A model generated the notes under the pieces. That model searched no databases and had not been told where the DNA came from. It saw only the letters and a list, made by a program, of their open reading frames with translations. A stretch of 64,000 bases of DNA, from NCBI GenBank assembly GCA_016713275.1, contig JADJPL010000006.1, forward strand, positions 248,001 to 312,000. The letters are read 5' to 3'. The position numbers were made by a program, and so were the translations under genes. Numbering within the stretch: the first letter of the stretch is position 1; every line of letters starts with the position of its first letter. This DNA is from Haliscomenobacter sp. GTDB lineage: Bacteria > Bacteroidota > Bacteroidia > Chitinophagales > Saprospiraceae. Below are positions 9,979 through 19,202 of the stretch, piece by piece.

Positions 9979-11027
9979 TTATCGTCGCGCATTACCCAAA
10001 ACCGTCCAGAAATCGGGCGCTTCCCTTCCAAGGACCCAGACGGATATTCCTCTGAGCTGGTATTTTTTCAAAAGATCAAGTTTTAACCGGAGCGATTGCC
10101 CATCTTCGATAAACAGGTATTCAAAAACGCCGCCGTTATCCCAGAAGGCGTAGTTGCAGCCGGCCTTTTCATTCCATTCAGGCTTGGCGCCGTGCTGGCC
10201 GAGCAGGTGTTGCACCCAGTTGTAACCCAATTGCCGGCCGGTGGTGAATCCCCCGCGTTCCTCGGAATAATCGGCATACCAATGCACGGAATAACTTGGG
10301 ATTCCCATGGAGATCTTGTGGGCTGGGACGCCCTCTGCGATCAAGTATTCAATTACTTTTTGCATCCATTCTATTCCCGCAACCGGTCCGGGCGGAGTGC
10401 GCCGCGTATGCTGGTCGTAGGTCATTATGGAAAGAAAATCGCCAATTTCAGCTAATTCCTTAAAGTTATACCCAGCGCGCCAGTTTTCGTAGAGGAAACG
10501 GGTATAAGCGGAAGGTCCTCCCACGTTTTCAAACTGATGCACAAGGGCCGCGGAGAGTTGCATGCCTGATGCATGCAGGGCTTCTGCTGTTTCCCGAAAG
10601 TATTGGGTGAAATGGGCCTGGTCATTAATATGAAGCCCTCCAGATCGAATTGCCACCCATCCAGACCATATCGCCGGCCATACTCCAGCATCATTTCGAT
10701 CGACCGCTTTCGGGAAACAGGGTTGGATACGATGTCGTGGAGCAGTTGCTGATTGAACCCACTATTGACAATTAAGGGCATTACCTTGATCTTATTGGCT
10801 TTGGCAATATCCAGAACGCGGCGATCGACGCTACCGGTTAGGACGCCTTCTTTGCTGGCCAAAAACGTTTGCGGACAAACGATGTCAATTTGGGATGCGT
10901 TTTTTTTAAAACTCTCAAAAGATTCCGGTGTGTCCACCATGTAGAAGAGGTTTTCCGGGCGAACCTGAGCCGTTGCAGGGAGAAAAGCCGCTACGAGCCA
11001 AAACAAGAGCATCGGTATGGATTTCAT
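9979..11027 (-). CDS. Secreted GH18-like glycoside hydrolase (one apparent -1 indel)
   Basis: Predicted exported chitinase/endoglycosidase-like TIM barrel of about 349 residues. The ATG at 11027 gives a signal peptide (MKSIPMLLFWLVAAFLPATA). The catalytic strand motif reads DGWQFDLEG, matching the GH18 DxxDxDxE pattern with the terminal Glu as proton donor. The frame breaks at the CCC run near 10637. Adding one base gives WQFDLEGLHINDQAHF and continues to the C-terminal barrel strands (ISVWVLGREAPDFW). It follows the alpha/beta hydrolase with a 1-bp gap, so the two are probably co-transcribed. The substrate is not determined: the family also includes di-N-acetylchitobiase-like and peptidoglycan-acting members. 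Confidence 0.82.
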
Positions 11028-11028
11028 G

Positions 11029-11892
11029 TCAGGTTGGTTTATGATTCTCAAGATAATCAATTATCGTACGCACAACTTCTTCCCCATGAAGGCTATGCCC
11101 CAGCCCCTGGGTGACGGTCAGCCGGGAATTCTTCCAGTTCCGGTGGATGGAAAGCCCTTCCTCCAAAGGGGCTATGGGATCGTTCCGGTCGTGGATGAGC
11201 AAGCCGGGAACCCGAACCTCCTGAATGAAACGACGGATGGAAAAATCGCTCATTTTCCAGCCATAGCGGCCATGGAACGCGTCCATCATCCCATGAAAAA
11301 CCGTTTCGTTCATGCCGACCATGCGGCGGAAACGATCCATCAGAACATCCAGTTCAGAAGGAACGGCAAGCAAAACCAGGTTTTGGGGCGTAAGCTCCGG
11401 GTGGTTGTATAAAAGAAAAACCGCAGCCATCCCTCCTGCCGAATGGCCGATCAGGGTTTGGGGCCGCAAAGAGGCCATTAATTCCCGGAGCGCGTCGGCG
11501 TATAATGCCACATTGAAGGTCTCGCCTCCGGAGAGGCCATGGGAGGGCGCATCGGGGGCGACGATGTCGTACCCATGCCGCTGTAGCGCGCGCACCAACG
11601 CTTCCCACCGGCTGGCATTGCTTTCCCAGCCGTGGGCGAGCAATACCCGGGGCCCATCTCCAGCCCAATGGAAAAACCGGACGGCATGTCCATTTACCAC
11701 AACGCTCTCCTGCCGGGCCTCCGCCAGCAAATCCGGATCGTGCACCTTGTGCTTTCGGGCCCGGGGTTTGGAGAACAAGTCCAGGGCGATCTTTCCCGCC
11801 TGTTGGGGCGAAAAAAGAGCAACGGAGTTGACGGAGGCGCCAACCGCACGGATGGCAAGTTGGGAAATGGTGATTTTAGCGCGCGCGGGCAT
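11029..11892 (-). CDS. Alpha/beta hydrolase
   Basis: A 287-residue alpha/beta-fold hydrolase. Visible are the oxyanion-region HGW, the nucleophile elbow GHSAGG, the acid region LLIHDRNDPIAP and the terminal His in GLGHSLHG, which complete a Ser-Asp-His triad. I choose the ATG at 11892 (MPARAKITIS) rather than the longer frame to 11937 because it lies directly downstream of the corrected stop of the ADP-ribosylglycohydrolase gene. It has no signal peptide. It is the middle gene of a tight three-gene operon. The substrate is unknown, and an esterase/lipase-like role is likely. Confidence 0.88.
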   Translation of the reverse strand: MPARAKITISQLAIRAVGASVNSVALFSPQQAGKIALDLFSKPRARKHKVHDPDLLAEARQESVVVNGHAVRFFHWAGDGPRVLLAHGWESNASRWEALVRALQRHGYDIVAPDAPSHGLSGGETFNVALYADALRELMASLRPQTLIGHSAGGMAAVFLLYNHPELTPQNLVLLAVPSELDVLMDRFRRMVGMNETVFHGMMDAFHGRYGWKMSDFSIRRFIQEVRVPGLLIHDRNDPIAPLEEGLSIHRNWKNSRLTVTQGLGHSLHGEEVVRTIIDYLENHKPT

Positions 11893-11896
11893 AACC

Positions 11897-13338
11897 TTAT
11901 TCGTTTTTTCGATCGTTTCCCGAACTTTCGGGCGCAATAGGTAACAGGTTGTCTGGGATATACCAGCAATTTTTTTCCAGGTCTATTCCCCCACCCAATT
12001 CCTCCTGGACCACCCTGTCGATGATCCAAACCCTATCTGGGCCATTTCGGTAAAGGTGTCCTTCCCCTCATCAGGAAACCCAATTCGGGTCCGATGGATG
12101 TGAAACCGATCGGAAAAGGTTCGGTGGAATGTTTTTTCAATGCCTTTTTTGCCCAGCAGGAAACCGAGAAGCCCGCCCCAGGTAGCGGTGGGATTATCCG
12201 AATCCCAGCCGGCCAAAGCGCCAATTTTAATCGTCTTCTTCAGGTCGCCCTCGCCATAAAAAAGGCTGATCAGGCTGGAGGCAAAGTTAATGCCGGCGGC
12301 AAAGCAGCCGTTGCAATACCTTTTCTGGGAGGTCATTGCATAGCCATCAGCTTGTTCTACCTGGTATCTTTGGTACACGTCGTCCCGGGTTTGTTCCCAG
12401 GGTACGTTTGCGAGATACCTGCTTTTTACGAAATCGTACATCCCGGCGGCATATGAGTCAGCAGGCAGGCGTTTTCGTGCCGTGTCCGCCATCCAAAGAA
12501 TGTTTTTCTTCCTGGGTTTGGAAGAGTCTATTCGCGATGCCAGGGAATGCATGATCACGTAAAATTCCGAGATCCATTCCGCATCTCGCCGGGCGGTAGT
12601 TTGAATCGGCAGGTGGGCCATAGTCAGCGCCATATCGGGCCGGGCAGGAGCAAAAAGGCCGAATATTTCCGTCGTGAGCTGGGCGTCGATCATTTCGAAT
12701 TCGGGATTGGAATCCGGGTGGCTGGTTTCCGGCGGGACCATTCCTGCTTTCATCAAATCAAATGCTTTTTGGTTGGAGACCCACAAAAAATTTTCCTCCT
12801 CCGATTTGATATGTGCCAGCCAGCCGTCTCTGATCTGGGGGCCGGTTAACACGGACGTTTTATTGACGTACAAAAGGTACTGATACAGGTATTCAATGTC
12901 CGTGTCGTCGTCGGCGCCCCAAATGCTATCCGGAGCGGCGAAAACAAAGTCAATGGTGGAGGAAATCGGGCTGACTTTGCCAGGACTCCAAATATTGGCC
13001 TGGTCCGGTTTTCCCCAATCTTTTCGGGTATAAAAGGGCCCGGTTTTGATGTCGCCGATATTCCCGATTTTGTCCATCTCGGTAATGAGGCCGGTCCAGT
13101 TGGCGATGCAGGCGCCCAGCCAGAAGCCGTAAAGCTGATCGAGGTAGGTATCCCTGGAAATCACCCGGTCGTTGGGTTTAGCGACGTATTTTTCGTAGGT
13201 CAGGAAAGGGTCTGCCCCAGGCATGGGAAGATTCAGGGAAGCGGGGTCCTGGCTATATCCGAAGAAGCGGGAAACGAAAAACACGGCAATAGCAAGAATC
13301 AGGGGCCGATGGTTCGGTCGACTCTGTATTTTAATCAT
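11897..13338 (-). CDS. Secreted ADP-ribosylglycohydrolase family protein (one -1 indel)
   Basis: Family member with the all-helical dinuclear-metal fold that hydrolyses ADP-ribosyl or related N-glycosidic bonds. Metal-binding motifs are DDDTD near the middle and GWDSDNPTATWGGLLG toward the C-terminus. The start at 13338 gives an N-terminal signal or anchor (LILAIAVFFVSRFFGYSQ), which is unusual for cytosolic DraG-type enzymes and argues for export. The frame breaks in the CC pair near 12026. Adding one base replaces a nonsense tail with IIDRVVQEELGGG and a WYIPDNLLP ending, a family-like C-terminus, and moves the stop to 11897, giving about 480 residues. It is the first gene of the operon with the hydrolase and the GH18 gene. 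Confidence 0.85.
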
Positions 13339-13539
13339 GACAGGGATTTCAAATCGACCCATTGTGGGTATAAAATATGGTTTCAGGTTTCCTTTGATTT
13401 TTGAGTGGTCAAAATAGTCAATTTTCCCCTTCCGCGTTCAATTTCTAACGGGTTCGGACAGCGGAACGGAAAAAGAGTCCCTCCTCCGGGCAAATTCCGG
13501 ATTAAGCTTTATCTTGAGTTATCACAAACCAGGTTACCG

Positions 13540-14652
13540 GTGAAAGAAAAACTCGTTGCCCTTCTTTTAGCCATTGCGGCCATTTTGCCAGGGGCTATCC
13601 CCGCTCAGCCCCTGAGCCACGTTTTCCAAAGCGGCGCAGAAGGCTACGCCTGCTTCCGCATTCCGGCTATCGTGAGGACAAACCAGGGAATTTTGCTGGC
13701 TTTTGCCGAAGGAAGAAAAAACAACTGCGGCGATTCGGGAGATATCGACCTGGTCCTGAAGCGCTCTACCGATGGGGGGAAGTCCTGGTCGGCGCTGAGT
13801 GTCGTATGGGACGATAGCGGCAATACCTGCGGAAATCCAGCCCCGGTTGTGGATCGCCGGACCGGCAAGATCGTCCTGCTCTCGACCTGGAACCTGGGCG
13901 CCGACCGCGAGCCACAGATCATCGATGGCGCCAGCCGGGATACCCGCCGGGTTTTTGTTATGCACTCTTCCGACGATGGAAAGACGTGGTCTGCTGCCAG
14001 GGAAATTACCCCGCAGGTTAAGCAACCCTACTGGACCTGGTACGCCACGGGGCCGGTCAACGGCATTCAGCTGCGAAAAGGGAAATATAAGAACAGACTG
14101 ATTATCCCCTGTGACCATATTGAGGCGGGGACGAAAAAATATTATTCCCATACGATCCATTCCGACGATGGCGGAACGACCTGGGCGCTGGGCGGAACGA
14201 CTCCCTCCGATCAGGTAAACGAAAGCACCGTGGCCGAACTTCCCGGAGGCAAACTCCTGCTCAACATGCGCAACTACACGTCCGTCCGCATCCGCCAAAC
14301 GGCCTGGAGCCGCGACGGCGGAGCGACGTGGTCGCCGCTGCGTGGCGATACCGCGTTGATCGAACCGGTTTGCCAGGCCAGCTTGTTGCGGTACGACGCC
14401 CCGGGTAGAAAGCCGTTTTTGGCCTTCTCCAACCCCGCCAGCCAAACCTCGCGGGTTCACATGACCGTCCGCATCTCCTACGATCACGGGAAAACGTGGA
14501 TGCGGAAGGCCCTTGTTCACGAGGGGCCTTCCGCCTACTCCAATCTGGTTGTTCTTCCCAATGGCAATCTCGGCCTGCTTTTTGAGGGCGGGGCGAAGTC
14601 GCCGTATGAGGGGATTGCCTTTAAAGAACTTCCGCTGTCGCGATTTGAGTAG
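13540..14652 (+). CDS. Secreted exo-alpha-sialidase (neuraminidase)
   Basis: Hydrolyses terminal sialic acids, acting outside the cytoplasm. The GTG at 13540 begins a signal peptide (KEKLVALLLAIAAILPGAIPA). The FRIP arginine motif follows shortly (FRIPAIV). Five Asp-box repeats are visible (STDGGKSW, SSDDGKTW, SDDGGTTW, SRDGGATW, SYDHGKTW), typical of the six-bladed GH33 propeller. The length of about 370 residues matches bacterial sialidases lacking extra lectin domains. It is divergent from the ADP-ribosylglycohydrolase operon. Its TAG stop codon is the first triplet of palindromic element 1. No sialic acid catabolic genes are seen in the window. Confidence 0.93.
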   Translation: MKEKLVALLLAIAAILPGAIPAQPLSHVFQSGAEGYACFRIPAIVRTNQGILLAFAEGRKNNCGDSGDIDLVLKRSTDGGKSWSALSVVWDDSGNTCGNPAPVVDRRTGKIVLLSTWNLGADREPQIIDGASRDTRRVFVMHSSDDGKTWSAAREITPQVKQPYWTWYATGPVNGIQLRKGKYKNRLIIPCDHIEAGTKKYYSHTIHSDDGGTTWALGGTTPSDQVNESTVAELPGGKLLLNMRNYTSVRIRQTAWSRDGGATWSPLRGDTALIEPVCQASLLRYDAPGRKPFLAFSNPASQTSRVHMTVRISYDHGKTWMRKALVHEGPSAYSNLVVLPNGNLGLLFEGGAKSPYEGIAFKELPLSRFE

Positions 14653-14741
14653 AAGCTATCTCAAAACCCTTTCCAGTGTGTGTGGTATTCCTTAACCCCA
14701 TGGCTCGCAAAGGCTGACGAAGCACTTTCCCCCTTTGAAGG

Positions 14742-15072
14742 CTCATCTTGTAGTATTTTTCATAACAACGGCTTGTCCGTATATTGCCCTCCGCAGCCCG
14801 GAGCCCGTGGGAAACGCCGTTCCCGTTCGAAGAACGGGATCGCCTTATGGGGTCAACCGCTTGGAATGTAGGAGAAACGCAACGACCGGTGTTCCAAGCG
14901 GTTGAAGCCCATAAAGCGAAGGCGTTTTCCACGGAGCGGTAGGGCGAAGGAGCGCCCTTTTTTTGGTTCTTTTTTTGGGCGAGCAAAAAAAGAACATACC
15001 CCGAGGCCGGGGGCAAAAACGGAAACTGGACTGCACCAAACCATGGTTTAGCAAAAAACACTACAAGATTAG
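14742..15072. mobile_element. 331-bp MITE-like insertion with 9-bp target duplication
   Basis: Terminal inverted repeats are CTCATCTTGTAGTATTTTT at the left and the complement of CTAATCTTGTAGTGTTTTT at the right. Direct duplications of CTTTGAAGG flank it at 14733-14741 and 15073-15081, and removing one copy restores element 1. It encodes no transposase. It contains a 14-bp inverted pair (TCAACCGCTTGGAA) and an intrinsic-terminator-like hairpin. Confidence 0.85.
14941..14964 (+). terminator. Rho-independent terminator-like hairpin inside the MITE
   Basis: AGGGCG, a short loop and CGCCCT are followed directly by a run of seven T. It is placed to terminate transcription leaving the sialidase gene on the plus strand. 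Confidence 0.6.
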
Positions 15073-15247
15073 CTTTGAAGGGGGTTAGGGGGATGAAACT
15101 TCCGGGAAGTTGGGGAAAGGTTTCATCCCCCCGGCCCCCTTCAAAGGGGGAGAACGCCATATTCTATAGTTTTGAGATGGCTGATAGAAAAGTCCTCCTT
15201 TCGGGGACGAGCAAAACCATCTTTTGCGGTAGGCCTGAACGATCTGG

Positions 15248-15317
15248 GAATTGCATTCCGAAGAACATCTCGGAATTTCATCCTGGAGAACATCTCGGAA
15301 TGCAATTCCGAGCTACA
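15248..15317. repeat. TGTAGCTCGGAATTGCATTCCGAG hairpins (family G)
   Basis: GGAATTGCATTCC and its inverted partner 50 bp away, with a middle CATCTCGGAAT module, form a long imperfect stem. On the minus strand it begins immediately after the TAA of the TonB receptor gene. The same motif immediately follows the cardiolipin synthase stop at 29223. Confidence 0.75.
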
Positions 15318-17608
15318 TTAGAAGGCGTATTTCAGCATGACGGTTGCGTTTCTTCCGGATTCGTAGAGGATGCCTTGTTCCGGCATATTGACATAGGCGC
15401 GGTTAAGGTGTTCCCAGTAGGTGGCATCGAACAAGTTGAGGACGCCCAGGCCAAGCGTTAATCCAGGCAGGGGCTCCACGCCGGCCCGGAAATCGAGGGT
15501 TTCAAACCCGGGAGTAGCGGGCTCTCCAAAAATTTGGGAGACGCGCGTTTGTTCGCTTACCAGGCGCCCGCGAAGTTCGGCCCACCAGATTTTCCGTTCG
15601 TAATGCAGGGTCAGCGTGGCTTCCAGCGGGGCGACTTCGGGCAGGGGCTCGTTCCAGTCGAGGTTTTGGGCATAGGTGTACGCCACGTTGCCCGAAAGCT
15701 GGAGCCCGCGAAGGAGCTGAATGCCCGCGTGGAATTCAAACCCCATTTGCTCTGCTTTATCCAGATTGACGAAACGGCGGGATACTTTCGGGTTTTGGGT
15801 GGGCATAAACTTCCGCTTGAGGGTGCTGTCAACCCGGGCCGTGATGTAGTTCTGGAGGTACGAATAGAATGCCTGGAACCCAAACTCGAAACGGTCTCCC
15901 TGCCGCTGGACCGAAAATTCGATCTGGTTGTTGGCTTCGGGCTTGAGTTTGGGATTGCCGACGTATTCGTAAGGATCTCTGCCCACGTTGAAGTGGTTGA
16001 TGTACCGTTCGATCATGTTAGCGGTGCGCACGCCCCGGCCAAGTGCGAGTTGGAGGTTCCATTGCTCGGTTGGCTGGAAGGCCAGCGAGGCGGTGGCGCT
16101 GAGGTTGATCTCGGTATCGTTTTTCAAATCATTCGCATAGAGCTTGTCAAAATCCGCTTCGGCTTCGCGCGCATTGGCAAACACGAAATCCGTGCGGACG
16201 CCAGAGAGCAGCGTCCAGCGGCTGCCCAGCAGCCGGCGGCTTTCGAGGAAGAGGCCGGTTTGGGAAATGGACGCATCGGGCCAAATGGTGTCCACAAACG
16301 CCAGCGGTTTGGCCAGGGGCTCGCCGGTCATCATGTTCACCTTCTGCAGCCGGTCTCTGCTTCCTGTCCGCCCCATATACCGCATGTCGGCGCCGGCAAA
16401 CCACCAATGTCGGGCGCCCGCCAGCAAGGTGGCTTCCATCCGGCCGCCGAACGTCGTGGCGTCGACGTCGGAAACCGACTCGGACGATTTGAAATTCGGG
16501 CGCAGGCGGTTGCTCATCCGGTGGTCGACGTAAGAGCCGTAGAATTTGGCCGTCACCTCGTGCAGGGCAGCGCCCATGGGCCTCCATTGTAATCCGCGAT
16601 CGCCATGCTGGTGTTGTCGTAATCGGTGTCCATCATAAGCCCGGCATGCAGTACGTCCCGGACAAAGCCCTGGCGCCAGGTGAGGTGTATCTGGTGGTCC
16701 GGAGCGGCCTGAAGCCCTCCTTTCAGCGTGTAATCGTAAGTTCTGAAGGAAGTAGGGATTTCTTTGCCGTCTCCGTTGCTATAGCTGCCGTAATCCTTTA
16801 GACCTCCTGCGGCAAAGAACCGGTAATTGCCTTTTTGATGGTTCAGCGTAAGCCGGGTGCTTTTCCCGTTGCCGTTGAATTCATACCCACCTTCCAGGGA
16901 GCCGCCAAATCCGTCGGCGCTTTCCTGAAATGGGGTTTCTGTGACGATATTGATGGTGGCGCCCATGCTCGGGCCATACCGAACGCTAAACGGACCGCGG
17001 ATCAGCTCAATTTTGCGGATCTCTTCCGGGTTGACGTGGGTGGTCGCCGGGTCCATGCGGTTGGGGCATGCATGCGTCAGTTCTACGCCGCCATCGTACA
17101 CCACGTTGAGTTGCTCGTATTTGAACGACCGGAACACGGGGTCCAGGGCGTATCCGCCGCGTTTGATCATGGCAAATCCGGGCATGTCGTTGAGCAGATC
17201 GCCTACGTCGCGGGGCTGACTGGACAATTTTGCATCGTCGTTCAACAACGTCGATTGTGCGAACCCCGGACTCCGCTGGCCTGCCACCAGGATTTCCGAC
17301 ACCCACACCGGGCGGGGATGCATGGAAAACGTCAGGCTTTCGGAGGGTAGCTGATCAAGGATCTGGATTAAAGGTTCAAACCCGATCTGTTCTACCACGA
17401 CCCGGTATTGCGTTGCTGCGGGTATTTCGGCTTTGAAGGTACCGTCCTCCCCGGCATAGACTGCCTGGCCGTTGATGAGCACGGTAGCGTAAGGTACGGC
17501 ATGTTTGCTCTGTGCCTCCTGGATCTTTCCGCTGATCTGGATGGCGTTTTGCGCAATCAGCGGGCTGGCTTGGAATAATATTATGAAAAAAAGGATATAG
17601 TGACGCAT
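15318..17608 (-). CDS. TonB-dependent copper receptor (OprC/NosA-like; one -1 indel)
   Basis: Outer-membrane TonB-dependent importer, about 763 residues. A signal peptide (MRHYILFFIILFQASPLIA) is followed by a CarboxypepD_reg-like domain to about residue 95, the plug and a 22-strand barrel. The plug carries HACPNRMDP near residue 180, that is CxxxM, the copper-coordinating motif known from OprC/NosA receptors. Copper specificity also fits the adjacent nos genes, since NosZ needs copper. The frame breaks at the run 16578-16580. One extra base joins YNGGP to MGAALHEVTAKFYGS. The last residue is Phe, as usual for barrels. It could be transcribed with the small Cys-rich gene upstream. Confidence 0.87.
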
Positions 17609-17610
17609 GG

Positions 17611-17786
17611 TATTAGAAGTTAGACGCAGGACGTTAGACGTTAGGCGTCAGGTTTTGAAATGAATGGCTGAAGGGGAAGGAATGGAGTTCAAGGCTCAAG
17701 GGGTCAAAGTTCAATGCTATTGCATCGATATTGATAGCGCAAGCAGAGCCGTTTGGCCCCTTGAACTTTAAACTTTGAACTGTGAA
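17611..17786. repeat. TAGACGT heptad remnants and a long inverted repeat
   Basis: Bases 17618-17652 carry TTAGACG-type heptads (family F). Bases 17697-17785 form an inverted repeat of AAGGGGTCAAAGTTCAA and its complement around a 40-bp loop. It lies between two minus-strand genes. No gene is seen. Confidence 0.7.
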
Positions 17787-17789
17787 CCT

Positions 17790-18176
17790 TTAGGCAACAT
17801 CCGGCGGGCGCAACAACCGGAACAGGAACCCACTGGGAATGGGTTCCTGGGAGCCAAAAGCGTTTTGGCGTTCTTTTTCAGTCCAATCGGCAAAAATCAG
17901 CACCGGCGTCAGTTCGTGGATTTCTATGGCGGAAAGTTCCGGCAAGGGAATGCGGCTGGGTGGGGCCATTTCGGAAGCAGGTTCCCTATCCTGAAAAAGC
18001 GCCTTGATATGGCAACTTTCATGGCACTCCAGTTCCGGCGTGTCGATATTTTCGCAAAACTGCTTTTCAAAAGAGCTCCGCTCCAGGTGGTACCACCACA
18101 TCATCGCCGTCCTGCCTGCAGAGAAAACTCCGAGCAGCGCAAGAAGGAGGAGGGCGGTGGCTGGATAGCGGGTCAT
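17790..18176 (-). CDS. Small membrane-anchored Cys/His-rich protein next to the copper receptor
   Basis: A 128-residue protein with an N-terminal hydrophobic segment (ATALLLLALLGVFSA) and a cluster reading FCENIDTPELECHESCH. Proteins of this size with FCxNxDxPxLxCxGxC patterns accompany TonB receptors in many Bacteroidota, but I know of no assigned function. Three Cys and two His in one short segment suggest periplasmic metal binding, which would suit copper delivery beside the OprC-like receptor. It is on the same strand, 180 bp upstream of the receptor start. Confidence 0.65.
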   Translation of the reverse strand: MTRYPATALLLLALLGVFSAGRTAMMWWYHLERSSFEKQFCENIDTPELECHESCHIKALFQDREPASEMAPPSRIPLPELSAIEIHELTPVLIFADWTEKERQNAFGSQEPIPSGFLFRLLRPPDVA

Positions 18177-18177
18177 T

Positions 18178-18238
18178 AGTGGTTAGTGGTTGGTGGTTGG
18201 TGGTTGGTGGTTAGTGGTTAGTGGTTATGGTTGGTGGT
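18178..18238. repeat. TTAGTGG/TTGGTGG heptad array (family D)
   Basis: Nine or so 7-bp units in one orientation run from the start codon of the small Cys-rich gene straight into element 1, the last unit overlapping the element's TTAGAAGC end. The complementary form occurs at 29968-30002. Confidence 0.85.
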
Positions 18239-18435
18239 TAGAAGCTATCTCAAAATTATAGAATATGGCGTTCTCCCCCTTTGAAGGGGGTCGGGGGGAT
18301 GAAACCCTACAACAGCATCCCCAAAATTTCATCCCCCTAGCCCCCTTCAAAGGGGGAAAGTGCTTCGTCAGCCTTTACCATGGGGTTAATGAATGCCGCC
18401 CACACCCTGAAAAGGGTTTTGAGATAGCTTCTATT
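18239..18435. mobile_element. Palindromic element 1, intact reference copy
   Basis: A 197-bp element with termini TAGAAGCTATCTCAAAA and TTTTGAGATAGCTTCTA and an internal CCCCCTTTGAAGGGGG / GGGGGATGAAA palindrome. It encodes no protein and shows no clear target duplication. This copy defines the family also seen at 1476-1810 and 14650-15182. Confidence 0.85.
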
Positions 18436-18471
18436 AACTATTTCCAATCGTTACATCGTACTTCGTACATC

Positions 18472-19185
18472 TTATTTCGTACTTCGTACCTCGCTCATCT
18501 CCACCGACCTGGGAAACAGGATATTGTTTTCCAGGTGGATATGTTCGTGCAGGTTTTCTTCAAACTCCTTGAGCAGGGCGTACAAGACGTTGTAGGTCGT
18601 GCAGCCATCTGCCGGGGCGGAGTAGTCCTGGCTCAAATGCCGGATTTGGGCCATAATACTGCCTGCTGTTTCGTGTTCGATTTCCATGACGCGTATGGGA
18701 TTCCGCACCGAGCCGAAAGGCGCTTGAAGGGGCGATTCGGCGGAAAGCGACTGCTCCCGGATATAGGGGAACAAGATATTTTCCTCTTTCATCATGTGCG
18801 TGGTCAGCTCCTGGCTGAGGGTTTCCCAAAGGCCGAAAATTTCGATGACTTCGGGATGCCGTTCGCCGTGGACCCGTGCGACTTTCGCCGCGAATTCCCG
18901 GATCTGGGGGAGCATTTTCCGGACGTAAAGATGGTGTTTTTCTACGATATAGGTACACAATAAATGCAGGGACCAGTTTTTGTAGTCTGGCGCACCGGAA
19001 CCAGGCGCGGCTTGAATGGTCGCCAGGGCGTTTTCCACCTGATCGACCGGGATGCCTTTCGCCTGGCAGGTATCGGAAAGCGTTCTTCCGCCGCCGCAGC
19101 AGAAATCGATGCCATATTCTTTAAAAACCACGGCGGTGCGGTAATCTTCGGCGACAATAGCGCCAACGGTTTTTTGCTCTTCCAT
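18472..19185 (-). CDS. ric: Iron-sulfur cluster repair di-iron protein (Ric/ScdA/YtfE)
   Basis: Cytosolic di-iron protein that restores Fe-S clusters damaged by nitric oxide or peroxide. The N-terminal ScdA domain is seen (VGAIVAEDY, then FCCGGGRTL), followed by a hemerythrin-like four-helix bundle with His/Glu ligands (HHLYVRKML, HMMKEENILFPYI, EIEHETAG, HEHIHLENNILFP). The length of 237 residues is standard. It lies directly downstream of nosY on the same strand (17 bp), so it probably belongs to the nos transcription unit and would protect against NO formed during denitrification. Confidence 0.95.
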   Translation of the reverse strand: MEEQKTVGAIVAEDYRTAVVFKEYGIDFCCGGGRTLSDTCQAKGIPVDQVENALATIQAAPGSGAPDYKNWSLHLLCTYIVEKHHLYVRKMLPQIREFAAKVARVHGERHPEVIEIFGLWETLSQELTTHMMKEENILFPYIREQSLSAESPLQAPFGSVRNPIRVMEIEHETAGSIMAQIRHLSQDYSAPADGCTTYNVLYALLKEFEENLHEHIHLENNILFPRSVEMSEVRSTK

Positions 19186-19202
19186 CGGAGTAAATTTTAA
19201 GG

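Larger units (their letters stand above)
14650..15182. mobile_element. Palindromic element 1, copy 2 (inverted; carries an inserted MITE)
   Basis: Reverse-oriented relative to the copy at 18239-18435. The left end TAGAAGCTATCTCAAAA overlaps the sialidase stop codon, and the right end is TTTTGAGATGGCT. The interior matches the intact copy except for a 331-bp insertion at 14742-15072 bounded by a 9-bp duplication of CTTTGAAGG. Confidence 0.85.
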
